Below, piece after piece: positions 43,747 to 54,363 of a DNA stretch of 64,000 nt (the stretch's first letter is position 1; every line of letters starts with the position of its first letter). This stretch comes from Spirochaetota bacterium. Lineage in GTDB: Bacteria; Spirochaetota; UBA4802; UBA5550. The notes beneath the pieces were generated by a model. That model did not search any database. It was not told the DNA's origin and was given only the letters and a program-made list of their open reading frames with translations. The stretch lies in the NCBI GenBank assembly GCA_016933025.1, contig JAFGBT010000001.1:79512-143511 (forward strand), read 5' to 3'. Both the position numbers and the translations under genes were made by a program.

Positions 43747-44991
43747 ATGCCGAACATTTTCTATCTAAATCCCCACAGCATTCTGAGCGGGGGCAATAAA
43801 ATCGTGTATGAACATTGCAATAACCTCGCGCGCACCTACCAGAAATGTTTCATTATCTGTGACGACAAGGTTCCGGATTGGTTTGAAGTAGACGCCTTCT
43901 TCGTCAACAAAGACACGGCTCTTCAATTGATGCAGACTGATGATGTTGTTTTCTTCCACTGGGACGGAGACAAGGATATCGAGTATGTCGTCAACTGCCC
44001 AGCACAAAATAAGTATTACCTCGTCCAATCGTACGTGCATCAGAATTACTCTGTGTTTGCGAAACCGATTAAATTTGTCGCTGTTTCAACGTATATTCAA
44101 AAGCATCTGAAAGATAATTTCAGTATTGATGCGATATTGATAAAAAACGCAATTGATCATTCAATTTTTTACGAACGAAAAAACATCCGAATAAAAAAAC
44201 GTATTTTTGCGATCGACAAGGGCGGCATGAAAGGCGTCCAGGATGTTAGAAACGCCGAGCGCATAGTAAAGAAGTCGATACCTGATGCACATTTTGTGTA
44301 CCTTGACAATTTGCTCCCGGAACAGATCGCTATTGAGTATTCGCGGGCTGAGATTTTTGTCTCTGCTTCATGGTTTGAAGGATTCGGTCTTCCGGTGCTT
44401 GAGGCTATGGCGTGCGGCGCAGCAGTCGTTTGCACAGACAGCAAGGGCATTGATGATTTTGCCTTTGACCATAAAAACTGCATAAAAGTTCCTATTAAGA
44501 ATCCCCGGGCCATGGCTCAAGCCATAATTGAACTACTCCAAAATCAGAATAAAATTGGTGATCTCGCGGAGGAAGGACTCAAAATATCGAAACAGTTCAC
44601 CTGGGAGAAGTCCATCCGAGAATTGGGGATGATGCTTAATCTGAAATCAAAAAAAAGCGATCTGGAGTTGATTCGAGGGATTAAGAGGATAAAAACGATA
44701 ACAACAAGAAGCGATCCGGGGTTTGCTTGCTATGGCACGCAAATGGAGTATAAGGACTCCATCTTCCATCACCTCGAGAAGATAAAAGGCGGGAGACGCC
44801 TGTTTTCCTTGTTAAAAAAAATCGGCGTTTCTCCCAATTATACTGATGGAGATTTCGATTACAGGAAAGTAGCATTTGTCCATCAGGAGGCCGACTTGTC
44901 ATACCCGAATGATCCAGACGGCTCCCTCATATGCTACTTCCCCAGCATCAGAAAATCCTTAATATCCTCAATCGCTCTTGATACATTATGA
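43747..44991 (+). CDS. Family 4 glycosyltransferase
   Basis: This 414-aa GT-B enzyme has the glycine-rich start FYLNPHSILSGGNKIVYEH, with the acceptor site early, and the donor-binding domain with SASWFEGFGLPVLEAMACGAAVVCTDSKG near 210-240. That segment holds the E-x7-E motif of GT4. The C-terminal 70 residues are an extension with no clear family. The ATG at 43747 follows GGAGGGG, which rules out the TTG at 43729. Its stop overlaps the next glycosyltransferase start by four bases (ATGA). Confidence 0.9.
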   Translation: MPNIFYLNPHSILSGGNKIVYEHCNNLARTYQKCFIICDDKVPDWFEVDAFFVNKDTALQLMQTDDVVFFHWDGDKDIEYVVNCPAQNKYYLVQSYVHQNYSVFAKPIKFVAVSTYIQKHLKDNFSIDAILIKNAIDHSIFYERKNIRIKKRIFAIDKGGMKGVQDVRNAERIVKKSIPDAHFVYLDNLLPEQIAIEYSRAEIFVSASWFEGFGLPVLEAMACGAAVVCTDSKGIDDFAFDHKNCIKVPIKNPRAMAQAIIELLQNQNKIGDLAEEGLKISKQFTWEKSIRELGMMLNLKSKKSDLELIRGIKRIKTITTRSDPGFACYGTQMEYKDSIFHHLEKIKGGRRLFSLLKKIGVSPNYTDGDFDYRKVAFVHQEADLSYPNDPDGSLICYFPSIRKSLISSIALDTL

Positions 44992-46181
44992 GCAAACCTA
45001 AATTACACATCATTATGATCGGCCTTGAAGAAAACATGGAAATTGCCGATCATGGCGAGCGGACGAGAATGATTTCAAAGATTCTGAGCGAATTGGATTT
45101 TGTCGAGTCAATTTTGATAATCCACGCTCCCCTCTCCATACCCCGCAGAATACTGTCTGCCATCAGACGGGGAAAGCGTATAAAAGACATGTATCCGCTT
45201 ATACAAAAAAGGCTGCTGTCCTCGCTATACAGGGTAAATGAAAAAACTTTAATGATGAATCTAACCTCAATAATCCCGGAATCCGATACAATATTTTGCC
45301 GTCTGGATAGAGAACGGCTTGCGCGGAATATTCAAGAGGATATTGTGCATTTGGGTTTTCATGATCCCATAGTATGGATTTCGAATCCCCGTGTTGTTGA
45401 CATGGCAGAAAGAATTACTGCCAGATATAAAATATTCGACGCAATTGACGACTTGCTGAAGCACCCGCAAATGAAGCGATTTTACCCCAAGATTACAAGG
45501 GCATATAAATGGGTAGACGAAAAAGCCGATTTGATCTGTTTTGCTTCTGAAAAACAGCGTGATATGTTTCCCAATAACAAAAACAGAATAGTCCTGCCGA
45601 ACGGTGTTGATGATATTTTTTTCCAGGAACGTGAACGCATCGTCCCTGATGACTTAAATAAAATTCCACACCCGATTGTGGGATACATGGGTGTTTTACA
45701 GGACCGCTTTGACACGAAACTTATGAATACGGTTGCGCGTCGGCTCCCCCATATAAACTTTGTGCTTGTCGGTCCCGTTTCAAATCGCAAGCATTTCAAA
45801 TCATTACAGTCCCGCAACAACGTCTATTTCCTCGGACCAAAAAGTTACAATTCCGTTCCGGATTATATTTCCTGCTTCGATGTTGCGATTATTCCTCACG
45901 TAATAAATGAATTCACAGAATCAATGAATCCCCTCAAAATATACGAATATCTGGCCTGCGGGAAACCTATTGTCTCAACACCTATTATGGGTACGGAACC
46001 ATTCAGAAACGTCATCACAATCGCGTCCGATCCAGACGCTTTCATTTCCGCCATTTCACGGGCAATCGGTCAAAACACTCCCGAAGCTATTGCGAATCGG
46101 AAAAAAATAGCTCGTCAAAATTCTTTCGAGTTTGCGATCAATGATTTTTTCAAGACAAACTCTTTTCTCCTCGGGAAATAG
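44988..46181 (+). CDS. GT-B glycosyltransferase (family 1/4-like)
   Basis: This 397-aa protein resembles GT-B glycosyltransferases of the TuaH/GumH-like group. FDAIDDLLKHP near 148-158, LICFASEKQRDMFPN near 180-194, VLPNGVDDIFF near 202, HPIVGYMGVLQDRFD near 222 and PLKIYEYLACGKPIVSTPIMG near 312-332 are the recognisable segments. It is coupled to the upstream GT4 gene by an ATGA overlap. Its 3' end overlaps the convergent O-antigen polymerase gene by 32 bases. Confidence 0.87.
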   Translation: MSKPKLHIIMIGLEENMEIADHGERTRMISKILSELDFVESILIIHAPLSIPRRILSAIRRGKRIKDMYPLIQKRLLSSLYRVNEKTLMMNLTSIIPESDTIFCRLDRERLARNIQEDIVHLGFHDPIVWISNPRVVDMAERITARYKIFDAIDDLLKHPQMKRFYPKITRAYKWVDEKADLICFASEKQRDMFPNNKNRIVLPNGVDDIFFQERERIVPDDLNKIPHPIVGYMGVLQDRFDTKLMNTVARRLPHINFVLVGPVSNRKHFKSLQSRNNVYFLGPKSYNSVPDYISCFDVAIIPHVINEFTESMNPLKIYEYLACGKPIVSTPIMGTEPFRNVITIASDPDAFISAISRAIGQNTPEAIANRKKIARQNSFEFAINDFFKTNSFLLGK

Positions 46182-47580
46182 CGTCGATTTGGCTGTTGTA
46201 TATTATTCTCGTCGCAATCCCGATATATATCCAATAAAGCAAATGGCTCTCCCAGAGCGCAACAACAGTATTGGAAATTAAAAATGAAATTATCCCGATA
46301 ACAATATATGTAAGTATTGGGTGGGCCTGCTTTTTTATAATAACGCGTATAGATTTGAATAGCACCATAAAGGCCATAAAAAGCCACACCAGCAAACCGA
46401 AAATTCCATAATAATATGTGTATAACAGGTAAAAGTTGTCGATTGAATTGGCTGTTTCGAACTGGTCAATAGAAATTGCGACAAGCATTCCGGGAGGTGG
46501 CACCTGGCCCACGCCAAAAACAATATTATTTTTAATATAATCCCACAAAAAAGCCAGCTGATTCAATCGGGCCTGAGTTGAATCCGCCTGTTCGGCAGAT
46601 GTGGTGACAAAGGGCAACACCGTGCTCAGATATTGTATTATCTCATTATGATACAAGACGATGATCGGTACTGAAAATATTATCAGGATAGGGATTTTCA
46701 TTCTATCAATAAAAATGACATATATTCCGAGCACAAGCATAGAGCTGATCATCCCGGTCCTCGACTGGGTAAAAAGAATTGTCAGCATGGATATGCCGAG
46801 CGTGAAATAAAACAGGAGGGTCCTGTTTCTATATCTGTACAAGAAAAGAGGAATTGTCATTACAAGATACACGCTGAAAGATATCGAATGAGTAAATGGT
46901 CCCGATATCCGAATACCGCCTTCCCGCATCTGATGATGAAGAACAAAATCCGGCAAATATACACCGAAAATATGAAAAAAGTTAAACTCGGTAATTTTTT
47001 CCACTATGCCGAACATACAGAGAAACATGGTTGAATAACAGATTATCCTAGCGAGAAAGTCAATATCGGAATCATCCTTAAACGCTGAAAAAACAAGGAT
47101 CGCCAGAAACAGATATTCAAGAATAAAAGAAATTGTGAAAAATATTGATGCATTGAAATTGTTCGAGAGAAATGATGAAATCGTGTAGGAAATTAATATG
47201 AATATTACAGGACGAGTGAATATGTTTACGCGAAAATAATTAGAATAATATTGAAACAAAAGCTCTTTGCGAAAAAGATAGAAGAGGAGTATCAATGTCA
47301 CAATCCGCTGTGGCTTGAACACTGGAAGGCCGCCGTGGATCCTGATGCCTGCGAGCATGGGCAGCAGATGCAAAATAAATATGAAAGGAATTATTACTTT
47401 AATCTCGTCGAGATAGGGAGCAACCATCCAGAATAAAACCGTAACACAAAAAATGAAGCTTAACAAGCCTATCATTTTAGGGTTGGCAATCATCAAGACT
47501 GAAATAACCAGACATATCGCGATCAGTAATATGTATTTAATTCCAGCTGATGTGATATCTTGAAAAGAGATTGATTTCAC
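46150..47580 (-). CDS. O-antigen ligase/polymerase (Wzy- or WaaL-like)
   Basis: This 476-aa protein has about 11-12 hydrophobic segments and a large periplasmic loop between about 310 and 390. The sequence LFTQSRTGMISSMLVLGIYV near 265-285 matches the WaaL/Wzy O-antigen ligase domain, and the DNFYLLYTYYYGIFGLLVWL region follows the loop. In a locus with Wzx, Wzz-like and Wza-like genes it most likely polymerises repeat units (Wzy), but ligase function cannot be excluded. It is the last gene of the minus-strand block starting at 53116. Confidence 0.85.
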   Translation of the reverse strand: MKSISFQDITSAGIKYILLIAICLVISVLMIANPKMIGLLSFIFCVTVLFWMVAPYLDEIKVIIPFIFILHLLPMLAGIRIHGGLPVFKPQRIVTLILLFYLFRKELLFQYYSNYFRVNIFTRPVIFILISYTISSFLSNNFNASIFFTISFILEYLFLAILVFSAFKDDSDIDFLARIICYSTMFLCMFGIVEKITEFNFFHIFGVYLPDFVLHHQMREGGIRISGPFTHSISFSVYLVMTIPLFLYRYRNRTLLFYFTLGISMLTILFTQSRTGMISSMLVLGIYVIFIDRMKIPILIIFSVPIIVLYHNEIIQYLSTVLPFVTTSAEQADSTQARLNQLAFLWDYIKNNIVFGVGQVPPPGMLVAISIDQFETANSIDNFYLLYTYYYGIFGLLVWLFMAFMVLFKSIRVIIKKQAHPILTYIVIGIISFLISNTVVALWESHLLYWIYIGIATRIIYNSQIDAISRGEKSLS

Positions 47581-47645
47581 TGCTTATTCCCTGCAATCCT
47601 AAAGATAGATGTTAGTTACAACCGTCCCGGAGTGAGTTCCGCACA

Positions 47646-48737
47646 TCATAGATCGCCACGAGAACGCCGCGCATATTTCTTCCCGTATCGTACGATTATA
47701 TACATGTCGTAAATGCCCGGCAAAAGGAAAACCCCTATCCTTTTCCTGGCCGTTTTCCATGTCATTCCAGACAGCAGCTCGTTGAAAATTGCCATACCGC
47801 GCCTGAACCAAGAGGAATCATACAGCATCATATCTCTCCGCACCCCTGCAAGTTTGGACTCCAGGGATCTGCGCATAAGGGTTATCCTGTCTTTCTTGTC
47901 CGCTTGTATCGTTTCAAAGGTCCCCAGGTCGCGCAGCCAATTTCTGTACACAGCCTCATTCTCGAATGTATTACGCCTGGTCATTTCAGCGGACATCTCC
48001 AGCCGGGAAGTATTTTCGCGATGCTGGCGGTACTTCACCAGAACCTCGTCAATATAGCGGATTTCCCCGAGCAGAGCGCTCCTGAAAGGAAGCACCCGGT
48101 CTTCATACTTAACGGGCGTCAGCATAGGTCCAAATACATCAAATATCTCCCTGCTCCATGCATGCGTACTTCCATGAAGAATGTACTGGCTGTCTATAAT
48201 GTTTTCCGGAAAATAATCTTCTTCCCGCAGGGGATTGATATTAAGGAACGAGATTTCTTCGCTCCGGTCCCTCTCCACGATTTCGCCCGACGGATTTGAA
48301 GTCTTCGTGATATAGGTATATCCTATCCCCTGCTCGTCAATAACCAGCCCATTCGAAGATATCGACATGGCCCTTTTGCCGGATGAAAGGAATTCATCCC
48401 ATATTCTCTCCGTCCGATGCGGAAGCGATATATCGTCCCCTGCGGACCCGACGATCAGTTCTCCCGAACAGAGCTCCATGACTCGATTGATATGCGCGCC
48501 GATGCCGAGATTCTCACTGTTCTTGTTAAGAATTATTTTATGCGGCCCGCGGTACGAATCCGCCATCTGTTTCATGATGGCAAATGTCCCGTCAGGTGAA
48601 TTATCGTCCGAGAGAATGATCTCAAGAGGCGAATAGGTCTGAGAAAATGCGCCCTCCACCGCCTCCCGTATATAGCTCTCCTGTTTATACGAGACGATTA
48701 TGAATGAAATTAACGGTTTCCTACGATCCATACTCAT
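47646..48737 (-). CDS. Family 2 glycosyltransferase
   Basis: This 363-aa GT-A enzyme starts PLISFIIVSYKQESYIREAVEGAFSQTYSPLEIILSDDNSPD, and has VGSAGDDISLPHRTERI near 95-111 as the metal-binding region, where GDD replaces the usual DxD. The C-terminal 100 residues are helical, with a weak hydrophobic segment. It is encoded three bases after the Wzx gene in the minus-strand block. Confidence 0.88.
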   Translation of the reverse strand: MSMDRRKPLISFIIVSYKQESYIREAVEGAFSQTYSPLEIILSDDNSPDGTFAIMKQMADSYRGPHKIILNKNSENLGIGAHINRVMELCSGELIVGSAGDDISLPHRTERIWDEFLSSGKRAMSISSNGLVIDEQGIGYTYITKTSNPSGEIVERDRSEEISFLNINPLREEDYFPENIIDSQYILHGSTHAWSREIFDVFGPMLTPVKYEDRVLPFRSALLGEIRYIDEVLVKYRQHRENTSRLEMSAEMTRRNTFENEAVYRNWLRDLGTFETIQADKKDRITLMRRSLESKLAGVRRDMMLYDSSWFRRGMAIFNELLSGMTWKTARKRIGVFLLPGIYDMYIIVRYGKKYARRSRGDL

Positions 48738-48740
48738 TGG

Positions 48741-50261
48741 TCATTTCCCTTTGATGCCGAGTCGGGTTTTGATCTTATTCATGAAATCTGATATCGCCTG
48801 CGGGCCAATTATTGATCGCAGCATCCTGAACGAATAGACCGTTGCACCGGCGGTCACACAGAGGTTGACGATGAGCGATATCATATCAGACAAAAAATAG
48901 GGGGTTATAAAAACGACTGCGGTCACGCATACGGTCAAAATCCCGATACGTACGCTCATCGGAGACCATGTGAACTGATACCTGTTTTTTACAACCAGAT
49001 ATATCATTATCCCGTAGAGGACGTACATGCCGAAAAACGCCATTCCGGTTCCGGTCAGGCCGAAAAACTGTATCCCGAGCCAGATGAGACCCAGGTGAAA
49101 CACCCTGCCGAAAAGCTCCGTCCAGAAGTAAAAACGTGAATTTCCCTTTGCCAGAAGGATGAACCCCATCGGCCAGGTCATGATCCTGAGCACGTCGCCA
49201 AGCAACTGCCAGCGCAAAACATCATAGGCAGGCATGAATTTTGATGAATAAAAAACATAGATGACGATCTGGGCAAGAGACATGGTGGCAAGTACGCCCG
49301 GTATTGCTATGAGCAGGCCCGTCTCAATCTGCTTGTTAACCAGTGATTTAAACGCGTCGGAATCGCCGGCTAGTGCCGTCAGGCGGGGATAGAAGTCCCG
49401 TCCCATAGCGTCCAGTATGAATCCGACATAGAGGGCGGATAGCGTTGTGGCCGCCTGGTACATGCCTGCCGCCTCAAGACCAAGGTTCCGGACGACCAGC
49501 ACCCTGATGATGTAAAGCGATCCAAACCCGATAAGCGACGTCGTCATAAAAACAATGCCGAGACGGAGAAGCGGTTTCGCCTCCGCCACAGTCTCCTTCA
49601 AGCTCATGCGCATTTTTCTCACCGGTATTTTCCTGCTGTACCACCACGATGAGACAATGCTCATGGCTGAAACCATGATCATAAAAAACACAATGCCGCG
49701 CGGGCCGAAAAAATAGATAATCGGGATGCTGAATACCGTGCCCCAGAACGCGCCCAGGATGCTCAGCATGGCGAGGTCTCTTATCCTCCGCATGCCCTGT
49801 ATCAGCGCCGTCTGTCCGCCGGTAACAGCGGTGAACAGAACGGTGATCGACAATATTGCGATGTCGCGCGCATGCTCTGAATTGCCGAACGTAATTCGTG
49901 AAACGGAATTACTAAGAATAAGCAGAAGGACCGCCCCTATAATGCCGGAAAGCAGCGCAGTTCGTCTCAGGCTGATGATCGTACGCGATATTTTTTCCTC
50001 GTCACCGGTGCTGCTGGCTTCGGCAATCTGCCGCACCCCGCTGATTTCAAGCCCTACCCCGGCGATGGTGCTGCCAAGGCTCGTTATCGAGTCATATATA
50101 CCGATAATCCCTACGCCGGCCGGCCCGAGAAGCAGGGCAAGCGCCTTTGTCCTTATAATACGCAGAATAATTGTTACGACCTGGGAACCGCCCATGATAG
50201 TCGTCGATTTTATTATCTGCTTATATGACTTTGAATCACTATCGCTGAAGCTTTTATTCAT
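48741..50261 (-). CDS. Wzx-type polysaccharide flippase
   Basis: This 506-aa membrane protein of the MATE/polysaccharide-transport group moves undecaprenyl-linked repeat units across the inner membrane. The N-terminal [39 protein letters not shown] is typical of the family, and about 12-14 membrane segments span the rest. I use the ATG at 50261, which overlaps the stop of the aminotransferase gene (ATGAATAA), over the longer frame from 50303. Confidence 0.9.
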   Translation of the reverse strand: MNKSFSDSDSKSYKQIIKSTTIMGGSQVVTIILRIIRTKALALLLGPAGVGIIGIYDSITSLGSTIAGVGLEISGVRQIAEASSTGDEEKISRTIISLRRTALLSGIIGAVLLLILSNSVSRITFGNSEHARDIAILSITVLFTAVTGGQTALIQGMRRIRDLAMLSILGAFWGTVFSIPIIYFFGPRGIVFFMIMVSAMSIVSSWWYSRKIPVRKMRMSLKETVAEAKPLLRLGIVFMTTSLIGFGSLYIIRVLVVRNLGLEAAGMYQAATTLSALYVGFILDAMGRDFYPRLTALAGDSDAFKSLVNKQIETGLLIAIPGVLATMSLAQIVIYVFYSSKFMPAYDVLRWQLLGDVLRIMTWPMGFILLAKGNSRFYFWTELFGRVFHLGLIWLGIQFFGLTGTGMAFFGMYVLYGIMIYLVVKNRYQFTWSPMSVRIGILTVCVTAVVFITPYFLSDMISLIVNLCVTAGATVYSFRMLRSIIGPQAISDFMNKIKTRLGIKGK

Positions 50262-51357
50262 ATTGGAGTGCCTTTTTGATTGTTGAGCAGACAGCTTCCG
50301 CATCCTTTAACGACAGGTGGGGCCCCATGGGAAGGCTTAACATCGTCCCTGCCATGGTTTCGGTTATCGGCAGGGGGCCGTAATGCATATCCTGGTAAGC
50401 CCCGGATCTGTGAGGCGGAACTGGATAATGTATCAGTGTGCCTATGCCTGATTCCTCCAGTTGTTTCTGCAGATCATCCCTCTTTTTGGAGCAAACCACA
50501 AAAAGATGCCATACCGGCAAGGCCCATCCGGGCACATGGGGAAGAACTAGTTGTTTCACTCCACCCAGCTCCTCCAGATAGAATCGTGCCATATCACATC
50601 TTCTCGCATTCCACTCTTCGAGCCTTTCCAGCTTAACTCGCAAAAACGCGGCCTGCATCTCATCAAGCCTTGAATTATAGCCGGCCATGTCATGAAAATA
50701 TTTCTTCGATGAGCCGTAATTTCTCAGCATTCTTACACGATTCGCAATGGTATCGTCATTTGTCACGACCGCGCCGCCGTCGCCGAGAGCACCAAGGTTC
50801 TTGCCCGGATAAAAACTGAATCCCGACGCATGCCCGAGCGCCCCGACCCGCTTCCCTTTATATAGAGCCCCATGGGCCTGAGCTGCGTCCTCTATGACTA
50901 TGATATTTCTGTTACGTGCCAATTCATTAATTCGGTCCATGTCAGCGGGTTGCCCGTACAGATGGACCGGCATTATTGCCTTCGTCCTTGAATTGATAGA
51001 GGACTCTATGAGATCCGGATTTATATTGAATGTTTTTTCATCCGGCTCAACCGGAACTGGGATTGCACCCGAGTATGTCACGGCCAGCCATGTGGCAATA
51101 AAGGTGTTGGCGGGTACAATCACTTCATCGCCGGCACCGATTCCGGATGCCCTCAGTATCAGGTGCAGCGCCTCAAGACCATTCCCGACGCCAATGCAAT
51201 GCTTCGCGTTGCAATATGACGCAAATTCGAGCTCGAACGCATTCACTTCCTCGCCAAGTATGAATCTCCCCGAATCCATAACGCGTCGGTACGCGCTATC
51301 AAGCTCATCACCAAGCTCCCGGCAGGCCGCTTGCAGATCAAGAAAAGGGACGTTCAT
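50254..51357 (-). CDS. PLP-dependent sugar 3-aminotransferase (FdtB/QdtB-like)
   Basis: This 367-aa DegT/DnrJ/EryC1 aminotransferase puts an amino group on a keto sugar. [14 protein letters not shown] is the N-terminus, [41 protein letters not shown] carries the PLP-binding Lys in the YPGKNLG motif near 183-189, and ARYFHD-like [29 protein letters not shown] follows. Because the ketoisomerase domain gene is directly upstream (overlap ATGA), the product is probably dTDP-3-amino-3,6-dideoxy-glucose or -galactose. The specificity between FdtB and QdtB cannot be read from the sequence. Confidence 0.92.
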   Translation of the reverse strand: MNVPFLDLQAACRELGDELDSAYRRVMDSGRFILGEEVNAFELEFASYCNAKHCIGVGNGLEALHLILRASGIGAGDEVIVPANTFIATWLAVTYSGAIPVPVEPDEKTFNINPDLIESSINSRTKAIMPVHLYGQPADMDRINELARNRNIIVIEDAAQAHGALYKGKRVGALGHASGFSFYPGKNLGALGDGGAVVTNDDTIANRVRMLRNYGSSKKYFHDMAGYNSRLDEMQAAFLRVKLERLEEWNARRCDMARFYLEELGGVKQLVLPHVPGWALPVWHLFVVCSKKRDDLQKQLEESGIGTLIHYPVPPHRSGAYQDMHYGPLPITETMAGTMLSLPMGPHLSLKDAEAVCSTIKKALQYE

Positions 51358-52292
51358 TTTATTTCCACTGCCTGGAGAAACTCATCATAGTCGCGTATAT
51401 AATCCTCCGGCTTGTAAACATCTGAGGCCAGGACGAGAAGAACAGCGTCTTTGGTATACTTATATTGGACGGTCCAGACCATCGGGGGGATGTGGACTGC
51501 GACATTGGGAGCTTCCAGGACGATCTCCTGGCTGTTTGCGCCATCATCGACCACAACAGCGCACGACCCCTTGGGACACACCAGAAATTCGTGGAGTGTT
51601 TTATGCGCATGTTCTCCGCGAACTTTCTTGCTCACAACATCGAAGACAAGGAAATAGCGGTGTGGAATGAACGGCAGGTATTGTCCATACTCCGCTACGG
51701 AAAGGCTTCCCCGCATGTCAAGAATGATCGGCAGATTGTATATACTGACTCCCCTGACGACCGATTTTATGACCTGCGGTTCGGCCGCCACAGGCATCTG
51801 GAACATTGTCGACTTCCTGACTGACGACTGTGAGACATATCCCGTAATGTTAGCCGGGTTTCCGACGACAATGGCATTCTGCGGGACATTCCGGGTGACG
51901 ACCGATCCGGCCCCAACCATCGCGTTTTTACCAATTATCAACCCCGGAAGAACCGTCGCGTTAGCGCCGATACTCGCTCCTTGCTTTACCACAGTGGTCA
52001 ACAAGTTCCCCGTGTAATGCTTGCTTCTCGGGAAGTGATCATTGGTAAAGGACGCGTTCGGACCGATGAAGACGTCGTCCTCGATTCTAACTCCGTCCCA
52101 CAACTGCACGCCGTTCTTTATTGTCACGCGATCGCCGATGATCACGTCGTTTTCAATGAACACATGGTCGCAGATATTGCAATCGGCCCCGATCTTCGCT
52201 CCAGCGAGAATATGAGCGAATGCCCAGATTCTGGTTCCCTTGCCTATAACAGTCGATTCAATGATCGCCTGAGGATGCGCTTGATACTGCAT
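51354..52292 (-). CDS. Fused left-handed-helix acyltransferase and sugar 3,4-ketoisomerase (FdtD/WxcM-like)
   Basis: This 312-aa protein has an N-terminal left-handed beta-helix acyltransferase domain (about 1-155: hexapeptide repeats, [36 protein letters not shown]). The C-terminal cupin domain (about 175-310) is of the dTDP-4-keto-6-deoxyglucose 3,4-ketoisomerase type, with [42 protein letters not shown] and [26 protein letters not shown]. Bifunctional enzymes of this kind are known (FdtD, WxcM). With the aminotransferase it would give dTDP-3-acylamino-3,6-dideoxyhexose from the RfbB product. Confidence 0.9.
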   Translation of the reverse strand: MQYQAHPQAIIESTVIGKGTRIWAFAHILAGAKIGADCNICDHVFIENDVIIGDRVTIKNGVQLWDGVRIEDDVFIGPNASFTNDHFPRSKHYTGNLLTTVVKQGASIGANATVLPGLIIGKNAMVGAGSVVTRNVPQNAIVVGNPANITGYVSQSSVRKSTMFQMPVAAEPQVIKSVVRGVSIYNLPIILDMRGSLSVAEYGQYLPFIPHRYFLVFDVVSKKVRGEHAHKTLHEFLVCPKGSCAVVVDDGANSQEIVLEAPNVAVHIPPMVWTVQYKYTKDAVLLVLASDVYKPEDYIRDYDEFLQAVEIK

Positions 52293-52336
52293 GGTGGTCT
52301 CCCTGTTCTAAATATACCGATGTCACTGCCCGGCAT

Positions 52337-53116
52337 CTATTCGCCGTCCGCTTTATTTTTTTTGAGCCATTCTTCATAGCCAATACCCTTCCAGGGCATT
52401 CCCCTGTCGAAATGATACATCCATGGATAATAGGGGCCGTCAAATTTCCTCGATTTAACTTCCCTGATATCGCCTATTCTTCTCCCCGGATTTCCCATCA
52501 CCACGCTGTAATCGTCGAAATCCTTCGCCGGAACAGAGCCCGCTCCTATCAGGCAGTTTTTCCCGATTGTTATTCCAGGCATCAATATCGCCCCTGAGCC
52601 TATCTGGGTGTATTCACCTACCGTCACACCGAGCCAGACATCCGAGGGTGGGGTCGGATCGTTGGTAAATATTACGGATGGGTATATAAAGACAAAATTT
52701 TTTATGACTGTTTTCTGCCCCACATGAACACTGCTATGCAGTCTGCAGTAATCACCTATCACAACTTGATCCTGCAGGTCACACATGGTGCCGATTGAAC
52801 AATTACGACCTATCCGGGAATTTTCCCGGATCGTAACTCGATGCCCGGTCTGGAGCTCTCTCCCGATTGTTGTGCCTGCATATATTATTGAATGGCTCCG
52901 TATGAGGCTGTTTTCTCCTATTATCGTTTCGGGATTTATGTACTCTTTGTTGTGGTAATAATCATTCACCGGCTCCCCGATAACCGAATCATTTGCAATT
53001 ATGGAATTATCACCGATCCGTACATTGTCATAAACAACTGTTCTGTCGCCAATACTAACATTTTTCCCTATATTGATATTCTTCCCAATTAATTGAAAAT
53101 TATTATTAAATTTCAT
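52337..53116 (-). CDS. Left-handed beta-helix acyltransferase
   Basis: This 259-aa protein is built of hexapeptide repeats ([LIV]G-x4) from residue 10 to about 205: NINIGKNVSIGDRTVVYDNVRIGDNSIIANDSVIGE, then TIGRELQTGHRVTIRENSRIG and GEYTQIGSGAILMPGITIGKNCLIGAGSVPAKDF. An acidic/aromatic C-terminal tail (FDGPYYPWMYHFDRGMPWKGIGYEEW) follows. It most likely O- or N-acylates a sugar of the repeat unit. It is the first gene of the minus-strand block that continues with the FdtD-like gene after 44 bases. Confidence 0.85.
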   Translation of the reverse strand: MKFNNNFQLIGKNINIGKNVSIGDRTVVYDNVRIGDNSIIANDSVIGEPVNDYYHNKEYINPETIIGENSLIRSHSIIYAGTTIGRELQTGHRVTIRENSRIGRNCSIGTMCDLQDQVVIGDYCRLHSSVHVGQKTVIKNFVFIYPSVIFTNDPTPPSDVWLGVTVGEYTQIGSGAILMPGITIGKNCLIGAGSVPAKDFDDYSVVMGNPGRRIGDIREVKSRKFDGPYYPWMYHFDRGMPWKGIGYEEWLKKNKADGE

Positions 53117-53538
53117 ATCCCGTTATCCCCGCATTCCCCATTAATACCGGCACATCATAATTGTTTATGTTTGCCGACTATCCTTCCTGATTCAAGCACT
53201 TTTCTGGTGGCTGGTGGCTGTCGGCTGCAATGACCGAATGTCAGCAGTATTCTATATGATTATTTATGACAAAAGATGGCGCATTGTATTACCGAAAATC
53301 TCTGCAGCCGGAATGACGCCCGTATCGATCGGATTTTTTCTGCATATAAAAAGCTCCATGCATTACGATCCGTCATAATTTTGAAGCACTGATATATAAT
53401 CAAGATATTTTTAGTCGCCAGAGCAATAGTTCAGTGCGAACCGCCGTGAGCCGCCAGGCCGGAGTCGCAGTGGCACATCGGCCCCGGTAATGCAGATAAC
53501 CGGGGGCGTACACTCTCAGGCATTATGCGGGACAGGTA
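53117..53538. other. Gap without recognised gene
   Basis: No supported gene is seen. A 7-bp perfect hairpin (CCCCGGT/ACCGGGG, 53482-53505) follows the GH16 gene on the minus strand but has no T-run. A short simple repeat of TGGTGGC/TGTCGGC type is near 53205-53225. Confidence 0.5.
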
Positions 53539-54363
53539 TCAAGGAATAGCCACGGCATCGGGATAGAATTGTATCCAGTCATATACACTCGTCGCATCCT
53601 CAGACGGCGGCCCGCCCCCCCAGTATGCATTGCCAGTCCATGCGTTCGCCATTATATATCCGGGAGCTTCGGCCGGAACGCCGCTGGTAAAAGTCCGCAC
53701 CGCATTCCCGTCAACGGTAAATACGACACGGCTTGAAGTCCATAAAAACCCATAACGATGAAAACCGGAAGAGGGATTGAACGGCAGCGACTGCGTCACT
53801 GAAATTTCCGAAGGATGAAGCGTAAAGTGGACGGTACCGCCGTCCGGCGTCCATGTCTCGTTTGTCAGAAATTCAATATCTATCTCGCCCGGTCCGTATC
53901 CGGGAGACTGGATCCAGAAAAAAGAAACACAGCAGCCGGAAACGCCGGTTACCTTCATGCGCGTTTCGTAATATCCGTATCCGAACGTGCTTCCGCTGTC
54001 GCCTACACTCTGGATCTCGCCACCCTCATACGGAGTGTCGCCCGGCGATGCAGACTGAACCGTGAGCAACAGTACGCCGCCGGTCGCCCCTGTATATGAC
54101 GGCTGGGTCACCGCGTTCTCCCATGTAAACAGGTTCCCTCCGGTCGCCACCCATGAAGAACGTCGCCACAAGCCGTCCGGAGAAGAAGAGCCCTCCCAGG
54201 CGAAATTAAATTCGTCATTTGCAGAGGGCGCATTGACGAACGTCGGGGCAACGTACCCATAATTCTTGGCAAGTGCCAGCAACAAAAGAACACGCTTGTC
54301 GTTCTCCCAGCACCCGCTAAAAACCATTAGGCATAGGACTGCCATCAGCACTATACGAGCCAT
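53539..54363 (-). CDS. GH16-family glycoside hydrolase lipoprotein
   Basis: This 274-aa secreted lipoprotein has the lipobox VFSGC (Cys18) and then a jellyroll fold. The catalytic motif EIDIEF gives Glu160, Asp162 and Glu164 in the ExDxE arrangement of lichenase-like GH16 enzymes. GYGYYETRMKV upstream and FHRYGFLWTSSRVVFTVDG downstream are also typical. It would cut beta-glucan-type or galactan-type polysaccharide, or, in this setting, modify or trim the exported polymer. It is a single minus-strand gene inside the polysaccharide locus. Confidence 0.87.
   Translation of the reverse strand: MARIVLMAVLCLMVFSGCWENDKRVLLLLALAKNYGYVAPTFVNAPSANDEFNFAWEGSSSPDGLWRRSSWVATGGNLFTWENAVTQPSYTGATGGVLLLTVQSASPGDTPYEGGEIQSVGDSGSTFGYGYYETRMKVTGVSGCCVSFFWIQSPGYGPGEIDIEFLTNETWTPDGGTVHFTLHPSEISVTQSLPFNPSSGFHRYGFLWTSSRVVFTVDGNAVRTFTSGVPAEAPGYIMANAWTGNAYWGGGPPSEDATSVYDWIQFYPDAVAIP

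Noticed and set aside
53205..53225. A JUMPstart-like polysaccharide leader
   Set aside because: The simple TGGTGGC repeat does not contain the GGCGGTAG core and is not placed before an operon start.
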